Assembly: GCF_026151205.1 (NCBI RefSeq)
Contig: NC_087079.1
Span: 17,726,945-17,790,944 of the forward strand
Length of the DNA: 64,000 bases
Reading direction: 5' to 3'
Source: Bolinopsis microptera
Lineage: Eukaryota; Ctenophora; Tentaculata; Lobata; Bolinopsidae
The position numbers were made by a program, and so were the translations under genes. Below are positions 45,366 through 55,990 of this stretch, one piece after another. Position 1 is the first letter of the stretch, and each line of letters begins with the position of its first letter. The notes under the pieces were generated by a model that did no database searches, was not told where the DNA came from, and saw only the letters and a list, made by a program, of their open reading frames with translations.

Positions 45366-46003
45366 CCTTGATAATCGTATATAATACGTGCTAAACAATA
45401 GTAGCCAGTATTTAGTGGTTACTTGTAGAGAGGATGTGTGAACTTTTGTGACGCATAACGGATACCCCCTATCCGCAGAAATACTTTTAAAGGGTCGACG
45501 ATAATTACGTTAGTCATAATGAAGTAATGACGCACGTGCAAACACACTAACTTGATAAGGGTTAGGCGTGTTCATTGTTGAAAGTAATTTGATTGATTGC
45601 GTTGCAATATAAAAGGCGCGTGGCTGATGAACACTCTAATCAAGATAGCGGTCACATACTTTTTGTGTGAAGATACGAGAAGGAGGAGATATTGCAGAAG
45701 ATTACATAGATTTACTGTCTGTAGTTCTGCATATCCAATCAATAAACAGCACTGGCCATTTACATGTTTTTGTATTGTTATCAATCTGAGTGCTTATTAT
45801 CAAAGAGTTTTCTGATTGAGATGTTGTTTCTTTCCGCTCTAATTTTATTTGATTTTATGGTTTATATAATATTTATTTACTTCTTCGAGTGTTTCAACTC
45901 TATCTGGTCTATGAAACCTCCACTTTCCGAGATTGCAGCAATATTTGTAACTATTATATCAATACGTTAAATAATGAGATAATTATAATTTTATAATAAT
46001 ACT

Positions 46004-46572
46004 AGGAAGCCCGTGGTAACAGGGATGAATCTAGTAGTTTTCTATTTCTTTGGCAGTCAATTTTTATCGCGTCAAAAAATATCCGTCACAACCAAAGATA
46101 CAGCCGATTTAAACTAAACACAGCGTAATATCAACAAAACCGATCAAAATGACGTTAAAACAATCATTGCACGTGCACGTGCGTGTAACAATCCTCGTTA
46201 CCATGGTTACTTTGTAACTACCTATTTCTCATCTGATTTGCACGTGGGCGGTCGTACAGACAAAAATAATTCTTTGAATTATAGTAGAGACTAGAAAGCC
46301 CGTGATCACAGGGATAGGAGGGAGATAATATTAATATTATTTTTTATCGCATCAAAAAATATCTGTCACAACCGAAGATACAGCCAATTAAAATGTAGCT
46401 CGAACTGAACACGACGTAATTACCACAAAACCGATCAAAATGTCGCTCGCAAATTTATTTAACGTGCACGTGCGCGTTCCAACACCGTTACCATGTAACT
46501 TCCTATTTCTCATCTAATTTGCACGTGGGCGGTCGTACATACAAAAAGAATCTTTCGAATTATATTAGAGAT
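46004..46572. repeat. Tandem pair of ~280-bp dispersed repeats
   Basis: Two head-to-tail copies beginning ACTAG(G/A)AAGCCCGTG near 46004 and 46291. They share TATC(C/T)GTCACAACC, AAAACCGATCAAAATG, TGCACGTGCG-like sequence, CCTATTTCTCATCT and TTTGCACGTGGGCGGTCGTA, and end near AATTATA(G/T)TAGAGA. They are diverged and noncoding, perhaps SINE- or MITE-derived. Confidence 0.75.
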
Positions 46573-47985
46573 GAGTCTAATATCACGTGTTAATATCACG
46601 TGTTAATATCATATATAATATTAACCACGTGTACCGTTTATGACCGAGATTTTAAGAGCCACTCCGCCCGCCTATCCCGCCTGTCCCTTTAAAGCTCCCA
46701 CTAAACTGCGCCGGGCTCGGCTTCTTTATATTTTAGACTAAATATTATAATATAATGTAAACTTTGTAAAGCTATAAAGACTGTTTGCAATTGCAGTCAC
46801 GTGACCATGAAACCGTTATGTAATTTAGGGAATAGCATACCTTCTTAAACCGTCTTGTTATAGTGTATGTTATAATATAAGTGTATATATAATATAGTGT
46901 ATGTTTTTGACGGCCCCAACGTTAATGTGGCTCTTGCTATGTGTTGGTTCAGCCGAATTAATTATTATGTAATCAAGTTTATTTTTCTCGTTAGTTGTCA
47001 TCCGGCCAAACATTAAGCAACTTATATTGCAGTACCATTTATCATTAAGTTTATCAAAATATGTCATTGTAATTTTGAATGGCTGAAATGTAACGCTTGA
47101 TTTATATATATATAATGATTATAAAATAGTGTAGTGTCATACCTTCGTCACCAGATATAGTGGATATAAGCAATAATATAATGTTAGGAATCCATTGTAA
47201 AATATAAGTTTTACTTTAATGCTAATAGAGGGGGGGGGGTACCTACTAATAAAGCTGCTCCGCTCATTGGATGTTTAAGGAATTGAGCCACGATATAGCC
47301 ATTGAGTCTGATGCTTCGATTTTAACACTGGATTCTAACACTTGCTGAGTGTTGAGTTGTACAAATAAGAGACGATAACTTAATAAACGTATATAACTTA
47401 TATAACTTAATAAACGTAATGAAATAGTGACCATCATTATGATTATGGTCTGAATCGGGCGATGGGCATGATAATCTGTTCGTTTGGATGTGAGCCGGTT
47501 GTCTTCAATAATTAATTTCCATCTTAATAATAAACGATACTCCCTGTCTTTACTCCATTAGTTCTAGTGCTGCGTTCTGATTGGTCAGTTTTTTCTGATT
47601 CATATCGGCAGTTCTCACACTACTTTCCTCATTACGTTGAAGTTGTCAGAATAGATTGATTTATATGAACGATACTGACATTTAAACGTGTAAGCCGCTC
47701 TGATTGGTTAATATTATTGGCGATGGCTGAATTATTATCGTCTCTCTAACAGCCTGTGTTCATTATACGTACTGCTTTTATTAAAATTCCGTTGTAGTAG
47801 CTCTATTCTCCTTACTTGTAAACTGATCCTGGATCCATTCTGATAACTGCAATTATTTCCGCCCTAACTTGCTTTCAATCAATAATTTATCTCCTTTTAA
47901 TTTAATCCTTTCTCAGTAATGTGACCTTTAATCATCAAGGCACCATTAAAGAGTAACCACCAGTTATTACATTTGATATGACCCT
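46573..47985. other. No supported gene
   Basis: AT-rich DNA with repeated CACGTGTTAATAT at about 46582-46615, a G-run at 47231 and short TATAACTTAATAAACG repeats near 47375-47415. Confidence 0.4.
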
Positions 47986-48013
47986 AACTAATGACCAATC
48001 TCAACTGAGTGCT
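47986..48013. other. Left flanking duplication of R3 copy 2
   Basis: The 28 bases starting AACTAATGACCAATCTCAAC are repeated exactly at 50425-50452, immediately after the (CAAA)n tail. Similarity extends a few bases further (CTTC and a C-run). This looks like an unusually long target-site duplication. Confidence 0.75.
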
Positions 48014-50424
48014 ACTTCTCCCCCCCCCCCCATCTTAAAATTTATTCCGCTTTTAGTTTTATTCCCACTCTCGATTCCTTGCTAGCAGTCCGGTTAATTT
48101 AGTACCTTTAGTGGGTCTCATTTAATCATTAGCTCTAATTAAAGAACCTCTCACCCTCTCAGATTTTCACCGCTCCGTTCATTTGTATAGCTTTATTATT
48201 TTTATCTTTTTACTACACTTACTAACACGTGCACATTACAAAGGAGCAATAGTTTGCGGAGGCATTCTAGAACGGTATATATTTTAGCTTTCAGTTTCTG
48301 TTTCATTATCTTAAAATTTATTCCGCTTTTAGTTTTATTCCCACTCTCGATTCCTTGCTAGCAGTCCGGTTAATTTAGTACCTTTAGTGGGTCTCATTTA
48401 ATCATTAGCTCTAATTAAAGAACCTCTCACCCTCTCAGATTTTCACCGCTCCGTTCATTTGTATAGCTTTATTATTTTTATCTTTTTACTACACTTACTA
48501 ACACGTGCACATTACAAAGGAGCAATAGTTTGCGGAGGCATTCTAGAACGGTATATATTTTAGCTTTCAGTTTCTGTTTCATTATCTTAAAATTTATTCC
48601 GCTTTTAGTTTTATTCCCACTCTCGATTCCTTGCTAGCAGTCCGGTTAATTTAGTACCTTTAGTGGGTCTCATTTAATCATTAGCTCTAATTAAAGAACC
48701 TCTCACCCTCTCAGATTTTCACCGCTCCGTTCATTTGTATAGCTTTATTATTTTTATCTTTTTACTACACTTACTAACACGTGCACATTACAAAGGAGCA
48801 ATAGTTTGCGGAGGCATTCTAGAACGGTATATATTTTAGCTTTCAGTTTCTGTTTCATTATCTTAAAATTTATTCCGCTTTTAGTTTTATTCCCACTCTC
48901 GAATCCTTGCTAGCAGTCCGGTTAATTTAGTACCTTTAGTGGGTCTCATTTAATCATTAGCTCTAATTAAAGAACCTCTCACCCTCTCAGATTTTCACCG
49001 CTCCGTTCATTTGTATAGCTTTATTATTTTTATCTTTTTACTACACTTACTAACACGTGCACATTACAAAGGAGCAATAGTTTGCGGAGGCATTCTAGAA
49101 CGGTATATATTTTAGCTTTCAGTTTCTGTTTCATTATCTTAAAATTTATTCCGCTTTTAGTTTTATTCCCACTCTCGATTCCTTGCTAGCAGTCCGGTTA
49201 ATTTAGTACCTTTAGTGGGTCTCATTTAATCATTAGCTCTAATTAAAGAACCTCTCACCCTCTCAGATTTTCACCGCTCCGTTCATTTGTATAGCTTTAT
49301 TATTTTTATCTTTTTACTACACTTACTAACACGTGCACATTACAAAGGAGCAATAGTTTGCGGAGGCATTCTAGAACGGTATATATTTTAGCTTTCAGTT
49401 TCTGTTTCATTATCTTAAAATTTATTCCGCTTTTAGTTTTATTCCCACTCTCGATTCCTTGCTAGCAGTCCGGTTAATTTAGTACCTTTAGTGGGTCTCA
49501 TTTAATCATTAGCTCTAATTAAAGAACCTCTCACCCTCTCACAAAACTCCGTTTGGAGATATTCCTTATTACGCTCTAAGTTATTAATTTTCCTTGTGTT
49601 TGAATCCTTTCACTTTTTAACTGTTTTTAGTCTTTGTTATTTTCGGCCGATTTCTGCACTTTTACACTGGGTCATCATTCATAATTTCTGGGATTGAGAC
49701 GACTTATATGAGCATTTAAGGAAGAGTTTGCTTGTCTGACTTACTTCATTAGACACTTCTGGTCAAGAACTGAACAAGAACCACATTCGAAGACTGGAAC
49801 ATCTGAATGACTCTGCAACCCAGGAATCAACTACTCAGTTATTATCGCTCAATAATCGGTTTGGTATCGACGTTACATACTTTATTATTATTTTTTTTTT
49901 AAAAGCTGATTTTAGAAACCAGGGAATTAAAGTTACTGTCCCAAGGCTAACATTATATCGCTGATTTTATTTATATATATATCACTTTTTTTGTTCTTTC
50001 TTTTCCTTCAAAACATTCCAGTACATTGTGCAGAAAGTTGGAGATGAAGCCGTAGTACGTACATGTAGCATTGCACTGGATTGAACTTGCAGAGTGTGGT
50101 TTTTTCCAGTCTGCGCCGTGTGCTTATACAAATATACGCGGCGCAGATAGACTGGAGGAGATTGCACTGTGTAGGCTCTGGTGTAATGTGATATGTATGT
50201 ACTACGGCTTTACAAATTTTGGAAGCATGTAGGGATATATTTCTGATACCAATCGTATATATACTAAAAATACTCTAGCACAATTGTAACTGCAGTTTTA
50301 CAGAACTCTAAATGCTTAATGAACACTCTTGCAGGTACCACCCGTATTCACACTCAGACCTGAGTTTAGTCATTTTCCAATACGAGATTGGGGACGGGTT
50401 CTATAAACAAACAAACAAACAAAC
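48014..50424 (+). mobile_element. R3 retroposon-like element, copy 2, with tandem 276-bp monomers
   Basis: The left part is a 276-bp tandem array. The right part is a unique body of about 850 bp ending in CTATAAACAAACAAACAAAC, a (CAAA)n tail. Body landmarks shared with copy 1 are CTCCGTTTGGAGATATT, GGTCATCATTCATAATTTCT, the GC hairpin at about 50110-50158 (CCAGTCTGCGCCG with CGGCGCAGATAGACTGG) and GAGATTGGGGACGGGTTC. A simple-sequence tail plus flanking duplications indicate retroposition. No ORF encodes a reverse transcriptase, so the element should depend on a partner LINE. Confidence 0.75.
48034..49545. repeat. 276-bp monomer array, five and a half copies
   Basis: CTTAAAATTTATTCCGCTTT recurs at 48034, 48310, 48586, 48862, 49138 and 49414, exactly 276 bp apart. 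Copies are essentially identical, with one T-to-A at about 48903. Each monomer contains AACACGTGCACATTACAAAG and TTCTAGAACGGTATATATTT. The last copy ends at CCTCTCAC and passes straight into the element body. Confidence 0.95.
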
Positions 50425-50452
50425 AACTAATGACCAATCTCAACTGAGTGCT
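50425..50452. other. Right flanking duplication of R3 copy 2
   Basis: Exact repeat of 47986-48013, directly following the (CAAA)n tail. Confidence 0.75.
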
Positions 50453-50954
50453 CCTTCCCCCCCCTCCCACTTATGCTATTACTCTAATAGTACCTACTAA
50501 GTCGAGATAGTACTAACTACATGGTACTTAATTCCTAGTCTCGCCTGCAGCTAGTCACTTAGGACACCGTTAATAGAACGTATTAATATTACTCTTAGTC
50601 TAGTACTCCTAGATAATATGTCAGCTATCTGTCCCAGGACTTCCTCTAAAGTTGACTTATATTTATTAGTCTCGCCTGTAATACCTGCATCAGCCACTAG
50701 GTAATTAGGTATGTGTTTCCTGTGAACACTCTGAATATGACTGTAATAATTGGACTGTCAAGTACCGGAGTCCGTACTTCAATATAACAATACTACCTTG
50801 TGTGGATATTCAATACTAGTGTAACCCGCGCATACGGCCGGGACTTCACTATTGCAGTTGAAATGCAAAAGTATAAACCCGTTTACCCGCCTATTATATT
50901 CGAAAACACGCATTACATTTTCGTAGTTAAAACGGTGCGAAAGTGTGAACTCGC
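50453..50954. other. No supported feature
   Basis: Unique AT-rich DNA between R3 copy 2 and the LINE insertion. Confidence 0.4.
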
Positions 50955-51841
50955 TCATTCCAAACATATTATTATATAACTTTATTCAAATCAAAAATAG
51001 AACATAAATGAACATCTTAAAGATCTGATAAGTAGCCAGAAAAAAAGAAAAACTGATACACAAGCTATAACAACTTCTTCCATTCCGCTCTATCAGAGGC
51101 TAAAAGTCTTAAATTGTACAAATCGTCTGTATTTACAAATGGAATGTTCCTGCTACCTAAATCAAATTTAATAGTCTTAAGCAAGTTCGACTGGTGTCTA
51201 CCTACTCTACCCTTTTTAGTACTCTGACTCTCTACTGCAAAGTGTAATGCAAGCTGTGCAGGTGAGTTGTTATCACTGCGAAGGACATGTCCGAGCATCC
51301 TCCATCGTGCACATGCAACACGCTCACTGAGTGGAACCACTTCACATCTCTTGTAAAGGGTGTCGTTTTTGATTATATTAGGGTAAGTCATTCTGATGAT
51401 TTGCCTCAGATGCTTTCTGTGGCAAATATCCAGTTTACTCAGTAGCTGCTTTGAAGCTGCCCAGCAGCTACAATTATACATTAAGACGGAGACCACCTGG
51501 GCTTCGTAGATCTTAAGTCTGGTCTTAAGAGGTATGCGTTTACCTTGTTCCCAAACTTTCTTGTAGGTTTGGAAAGCAAGGTTTGCCAGAATACATCGTC
51601 TTTTTATGTCCTCGTTGCTGCACAATTTGGAACCAAGTGAGATAGATGATCTCCAGGGCTCTCTTCCTCGAAGTGGCTCTCCTTTGTCATCAACTTCGTT
51701 CTTCTCGGCCAGATAGATATGTGTGAACTCTGTTTTTGATTCGTTGACAAAAAGATTCCACTCCTCCAATATCTCCTTGCATATTGGTAACATGGACTCC
51801 AAATTTTTTTTTTTTTTTTTTTTTTTTTTCATTCCAAACAT
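50955..51841 (-). mobile_element. 5'-truncated LINE insertion with 14-bp target duplication
   Basis: TCATTCCAAACATA occurs at 50955-50968 and 51829-51842 and bounds the insert. On the minus strand the element reads from an A-run of about 25 at its 5' junction, through a reverse-transcriptase C-terminus, to a short AT-rich 3' end containing GAATAAAG. No normal 3' poly(A) is present; the 3' end is TTATATAATAAT. The A-run at the 5' edge is unexpected for target-primed reverse transcription. Confidence 0.85.
51065..51825 (-). pseudogene. LINE reverse-transcriptase C-terminal fragment
   Basis: The minus-strand frame contains EILEEWNLFVNESKTEF, the substrate-side segment after the RT palm, then LANLAFQTYKKVWEQG, LKIYEAQVVSVLMYNCSCWA, LDICHRKHLRQIIRMTYP and RWRMLGHVLRSD, ending at a stop at 51065. 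This order (YExxVxxxLxYxxxxW, HRKHLRxI, RWxMLGHxLR) is the conserved C-terminal half of endonuclease-type non-LTR retrotransposon ORF2. The frame is intact for about 245 residues, but the endonuclease and RT catalytic core (FADD) are missing. The ATG provided by the flanking duplication and A-run is incidental. Confidence 0.85.
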
Positions 51842-51899
51842 ACCACAATTTAATTCTGAGTGCTCCTCACATATCTAATAGTAATACTTGATAGGCAAT

Positions 51900-52085
51900 T
51901 TGACCAAAACCCATAATCATGGGTAGAGTGGACCGCTGCCAGTGTGCATTGTCTATCTTTCCCAAACAAAAGGATATGATATTAATTTGATTGACCGTTC
52001 TCAAATGCAAAATGATACCGAGAATGAAATCGGTCGCTCGCTTTTCCCATTCATTTCTGCTTCCGGCCAACCGGTGACTCACTCT
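51900..52085. mobile_element. R2 MITE, copy d (one arm)
   Basis: TTGACCAAAACCCATAATCA, GACCGCTGCCAGTGT, GATACCGAGAATGAAATCGG and CGCTTTTCCCATTCAT match the left arm of R2. The right arm is absent. Confidence 0.75.
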
Positions 52086-52168
52086 ATGAGGGATCAGTTT
52101 CTCTTTTTATTATTTCTTCAGAACTATAAATGTGGATTGTGGTGGGAGGTGAGGTTTATTTGTTTACC

Positions 52169-52260
52169 TGAAAGTTAACACGTGATCAATCCATGCAATT
52201 ATTATTATTATATATGGCATCCCGGGATAATTGTATGGATTGATCACGTGTTCACTTTCA
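52169..52260. repeat. Inverted repeat with ~32-bp arms
   Basis: TGAAAGTTAACACGTGATCA followed by ATCCATGCAATTA at the left is almost exactly complementary to TAATTGTATGGAT followed by TGATCACGTGTTCACTTTCA at the right. It is probably a short MITE. Confidence 0.75.
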
Positions 52261-53344
52261 AGTTTCATGACCTCAGTTCGAAGTCACATATACCGTCAAA
52301 CGTCTAATTTAAACTTAAGTTAAATTTACAAAATAGTAGCTGATTGTTCAGTTACAAAGTAATTATTAAGTAATAAGTAACCTAGTTACAAAGTAATTAG
52401 TCGTGTTATGTTTAGTAGAGAAGGTACAGTGTTAAGCACTATAGAGTATCAGGGTGGCGTATTATGAAACATACTGCATGCTAGATACAGTACAATCACT
52501 GCGAGCTCACTGATTGGTCAGTTTAACCGTGTCTTACTTGTTGTAATGACTATTCCGTATTCTATGGAAAAAACAACAAACTCTTGGATTGTTTAATTAT
52601 TTGATTCTTCAGTATTGTGCTTTGGTTTACTCAGTAGTATGTTACTGATAACACCTTGTTATAACTTATCTTGTGACTCTATTTGAGTAACTAGTGGCTC
52701 TAGTGACTTTATAATATTGAGATGATGAAAAACGATGAACCATATCATCATGGGATAATTTCAAGTTAACGGAAAATAACGCCACAAATAAATTGGACTC
52801 TTCTCAAAAAGTATCAATTTTATCGACTTAAAATTAACACATTTATAGCTAGTGCTAAGGTTGAGGGTATATTTTTAATTGCTTTTCCGTTTCACAATTT
52901 ATTCAATTCGTAATGCTTCTACCAAGATTCCGTAATTTGACTGGTCCCAGTTGTACTGAGATTGCAAATGTTGTTCAGATAACTCTGAAGATTGAACTTT
53001 TGTAGTTTTACTTCTAGTAAGGGGTACTTCATAGATAGTACAAATTATTAAATACAGCTAGGAGCTAATTAGTCGTGTAGCGGGGTCCCCCCCCCCCACC
53101 CCCCCCCCCTCGCATGTAGTAATAGTAAAGAGTAAGTAACGTGCACATCCCTATCTGTTTTGTTATTGTTGTATTTTACACTGGGTAGATGTTTGTATAA
53201 ATCATTCGTACGTGACCTTGTAGAGCTACTGCAATTGTATAAATGTATCAGTTCTTTTCCTTTACCATATTATTACGATCACTTTTATTACACTTTTTTT
53301 ACACGTGTATTTTACACGTGTATTTTACCCTGGTATTTTCAGTG
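52261..53344. other. GPCR upstream region
   Basis: No exon was called. A split C-run lies at 53087-53109. A CAG immediately before the GPCR start (TATTTTCAGTG|ATG) is preceded by a T-rich stretch, so an intron in the 5' untranslated region is plausible. Confidence 0.35.
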
Positions 53345-54568
53345 ATGACCTCTGAAGTTTCCCTAAATCTCACCTCCTCAATCCAGCTCCAAGTGGCTGC
53401 ATCTTACACAGAATCAGTGTTTTACGCTATATTCCTGGCTGTTGGTAACCTTGTGGGTCTGTTTGGTAATGTGCTGGTAATAGCAGCAACTATCGGCCAA
53501 CAAGCCAACCACTTCAAACTAGACCAGGGAACTATAATCCTGCTGCGTCACCTAGCTATATCTGATGTGTTGTTCACTCTGCTCTACCCGGTCCCTATAA
53601 TGGTAGTGTATATAGCACGGAGCTGGGTGTTTGGAGCGGAGGTGTGCTATCTTATAGGACTTATTATAAGTCTCCCTGCTACTGCAAACATGAACTTTAT
53701 ACTGGTCATGTCACTCTATAGATACGTGAGGTGCAGGTTCCCTTTGAAAGTAACACAAATTACTCCTTTCATGGCTACAATAGGGTGTCTCATAATGTGG
53801 GCTCTGTCCTGTATCTTCCCTGTTTACACTCTGGCAGTGAAACTCAGGATTGTGTTCAACGTTAAACTTGCTTCCTGCAGCTTTACTTTCCCTAAATCCA
53901 CTGGAAATGCTATCCTAATCTTCGGAACGACTGTTGTGCCGTTCCTAGTGATAGTTTCACTAAACGTGTTGTTGTGGTTGCACGTGCGCGCGTTTACTCG
54001 GCACTTATCTGCAAAGCTGGACAGCAAGTCGCGTCGTGAGATGACGGAGATGGAGAAGAAGCAGAGTAAGAGATTCAGAGCTTCTTACAGACAAGGTGTC
54101 ATCACCACCACCTTTATCACCGCGCTCTTCGCTGTCACCTGGATGCCAACTGTGGTGAGGTTCGCGTACGCTGCATTTGTTGGAGAAGATGGGTTATACG
54201 ACTGGGTGGAAAAAGTAAGGTATTTCTACTTCTTGGGGTCGTGGGGGAATCCTATAATATACGGTATGATAAACAAGGGGTTCCAGGACTACTTCAAGTC
54301 ATTTGTTAACAGACTCTGCAGGGTTTACGTAGTGGACCCTTCCAATAACGTGGGTAAAGTTATGAGCGAGATACAAGTTAACATTAGAAAAGGAAGCAAA
54401 CCGGTCAATGATGCGAGTAAGGTAGATGATGTTCGTATTGTGTGTAAATCTGTAATGAAAACTGCTGATGAGCGGGGAAGTGTGTCTCCTAATAAGCTGG
54501 ATGTTTATGACAATAAAACATTCGATAATTCGTGTATTGAGTCGAAAAAAGTAGTTTTCAAGGGATGA
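53345..54568 (+). CDS. Class A (rhodopsin-family) GPCR, uninterrupted coding region
   Basis: The 407-residue protein has seven hydrophobic spans and the class A fingerprint. N42 lies in GLFGNVLVIA (TM1), D74 in LRHLAISD (TM2), W94 and C101 at the first loop and TM3, R126 in LYRYV, W152 in TM4, C178 in the second loop (likely disulfide with C101), P199 in TM5, W266-P268 in VTWMP (TM6), and NPIIY at 302-306 in TM7, followed by helix 8 GFQDYFKSF. The usual D/E before R126 is Tyr, so the ionic lock is altered. An N-glycosylation site (NLT, 8-10) lies in the short N-terminus. The tail of about 85 residues is Lys- and Ser-rich. TM7 NPIIYGMINKGF recalls melatonin- and opsin-like receptors, but the ligand cannot be inferred. 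An upstream in-frame ATG at 53243 would add a hydrophobic 34-residue leader; I prefer 53345 for its glycosylated N-terminus. Confidence 0.9.
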   Translation: MTSEVSLNLTSSIQLQVAASYTESVFYAIFLAVGNLVGLFGNVLVIAATIGQQANHFKLDQGTIILLRHLAISDVLFTLLYPVPIMVVYIARSWVFGAEVCYLIGLIISLPATANMNFILVMSLYRYVRCRFPLKVTQITPFMATIGCLIMWALSCIFPVYTLAVKLRIVFNVKLASCSFTFPKSTGNAILIFGTTVVPFLVIVSLNVLLWLHVRAFTRHLSAKLDSKSRREMTEMEKKQSKRFRASYRQGVITTTFITALFAVTWMPTVVRFAYAAFVGEDGLYDWVEKVRYFYFLGSWGNPIIYGMINKGFQDYFKSFVNRLCRVYVVDPSNNVGKVMSEIQVNIRKGSKPVNDASKVDDVRIVCKSVMKTADERGSVSPNKLDVYDNKTFDNSCIESKKVVFKG

Positions 54569-54767
54569 GCCAATTTCTTTATCTGTAACTAACTTACTTT
54601 AGTAGTAACTAGTAGTAGTTTAGTAACTTACCGATAAATTATTTTTTCTTATTTATTTGATAGCCAATTATTTGCGCAACAGCTTATTCCAATTTCCACG
54701 AATTGCTATATATATATATTATATATATTTGTATATATATATATGTTGTAGCTGTACTCCTACACAT

Positions 54768-54773
54768 TAAAAG
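54768..54773 (+). promoter_or_regulatory. Candidate polyadenylation signal ATTAAA
   Basis: ATTAAA lies about 200 bases after the GPCR stop codon, following TATA-rich microsatellite DNA at 54708-54745. Confidence 0.35.
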
Positions 54774-55175
54774 TCGGTGTTGATTAGATCTTCGAAATAA
54801 GTCTTTGCATCATTTTATTAAACATCGTTATCTGAGATAAAATTGTTCTAAAAGCAACTGGAATATTCACAAATCTTTAAAATAACTTACAAACTAGGAA
54901 AGGAAAACAAGTCTTAGGAAGACGTACAAAACTATGTGACTTAAAACGGTACAAAACTAAAATATACTGGGTAATAATCAAACGAAAAGAATGGCTGCGT
55001 ACATTTTATCTAATCTATTAAAGATTAGTTTCTCGGAAAAAGCTTGATTTCTCTGAATCAAGCAGTAAAAATATATAAATAGTAATGAATATAACACGTC
55101 TCTGATAGCAATATTGTAAACTAAATACGGGTTAATAGGCTGAGATCATGTCAAATAAAATAAACAAACTAAACA
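54774..55175. other. 3' flank of the Penelope-like element
   Basis: No exon seen. It includes a short hairpin, AAGCTTGATTTCTC...GAATCAAGC, near 55041-55065. Confidence 0.35.
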
Positions 55176-55990
55176 CTAAGCTCCAGCGGATTTAAAAAGG
55201 ATGTGGTTACTATCGAGGGTGTTCATACCCCCATAACGCTCAAGGGTTTTCAATTGGGTCTGGTAGAACCCCTCTCTAGCTTCCATGGCCTTTTCCCTAT
55301 CTGCTTGACTTATTTCAGGTTTAAATTCAAGAGCGTCCACTATAATAACAGAAAGGTGCGTACTAAGTGAAGAGTTATATAAGGCTACTGAACTAAAATC
55401 TAAATCATGATCAATATCTAAAAAGTGATTTACTAACTTACAACTTCTGATACCTTTCTTAATGTGGCTCTTATGATTAGAAAATCTCTTAGGGAGATTA
55501 GAAGTAGTATATCCTACATACGACTGTTTACAAGTTCTACACTCCATTAAATAAATAAGGTTATTACTCTGACAAGTTATATATTTAGTAATAGGGAAAA
55601 CTTGTTTAGAATGGTGACTACTAAATTTGGAACATGGGGACAGGAAACTTTGCTTACAAACATAGCATTTTCCACAGGCATGGCACCCTGCGTTGTCAGC
55701 CTCCCGAACAGCCGGCAATATTGCAGCGTCTGGTTCAAGAAATTGACTAGCAGTGGCTTCTCCACCTCTATCACTGCTTACAGTTCCACTAGCACGATAC
55801 TTATTGTGTACAAGCATGCCACCGATAGTTTGATTCTTTCGGTGACTTACAAATACACTGTCAGCACGTACTAGCTTCTTCAAGGCTGGATCGAGATTAA
55901 GAAGGTGCTTATACTTGTGAATAATGCTCCCCATGTTGGGAAGTAGTACAGACAGATCCGTCTGAAAAAATCGATCTGCTGACACACGAA
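55176..55990 (-). pseudogene. Penelope-like element, C-terminal GIY-YIG endonuclease part
   Basis: The frame has no ATG start; it opens just after an in-frame TGA near 55995 and runs about 270 residues to TAG at 55176-55178. It begins with the end of a Penelope-type reverse transcriptase (LLPNMGSIIHKYKHLLNLD and ADSVFVSHRKNQTIGGMLVH). A Cys/His linker follows (CHACGKCYVC at 101-110, then SHHSK). Then comes the GIY-YIG endonuclease: IYLM and SYVGYT at 144-160, RF-SNHKSHI, a nuclease-core Arg at 167, and REGFYQTQLKTLERYGGMN near 237-255, with the catalytic Glu. In full elements this enzyme nicks target DNA to prime reverse transcription. The RT core is missing, so this copy is 5'-truncated and cannot move itself; the endonuclease frame is unbroken. 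Confidence 0.85.
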
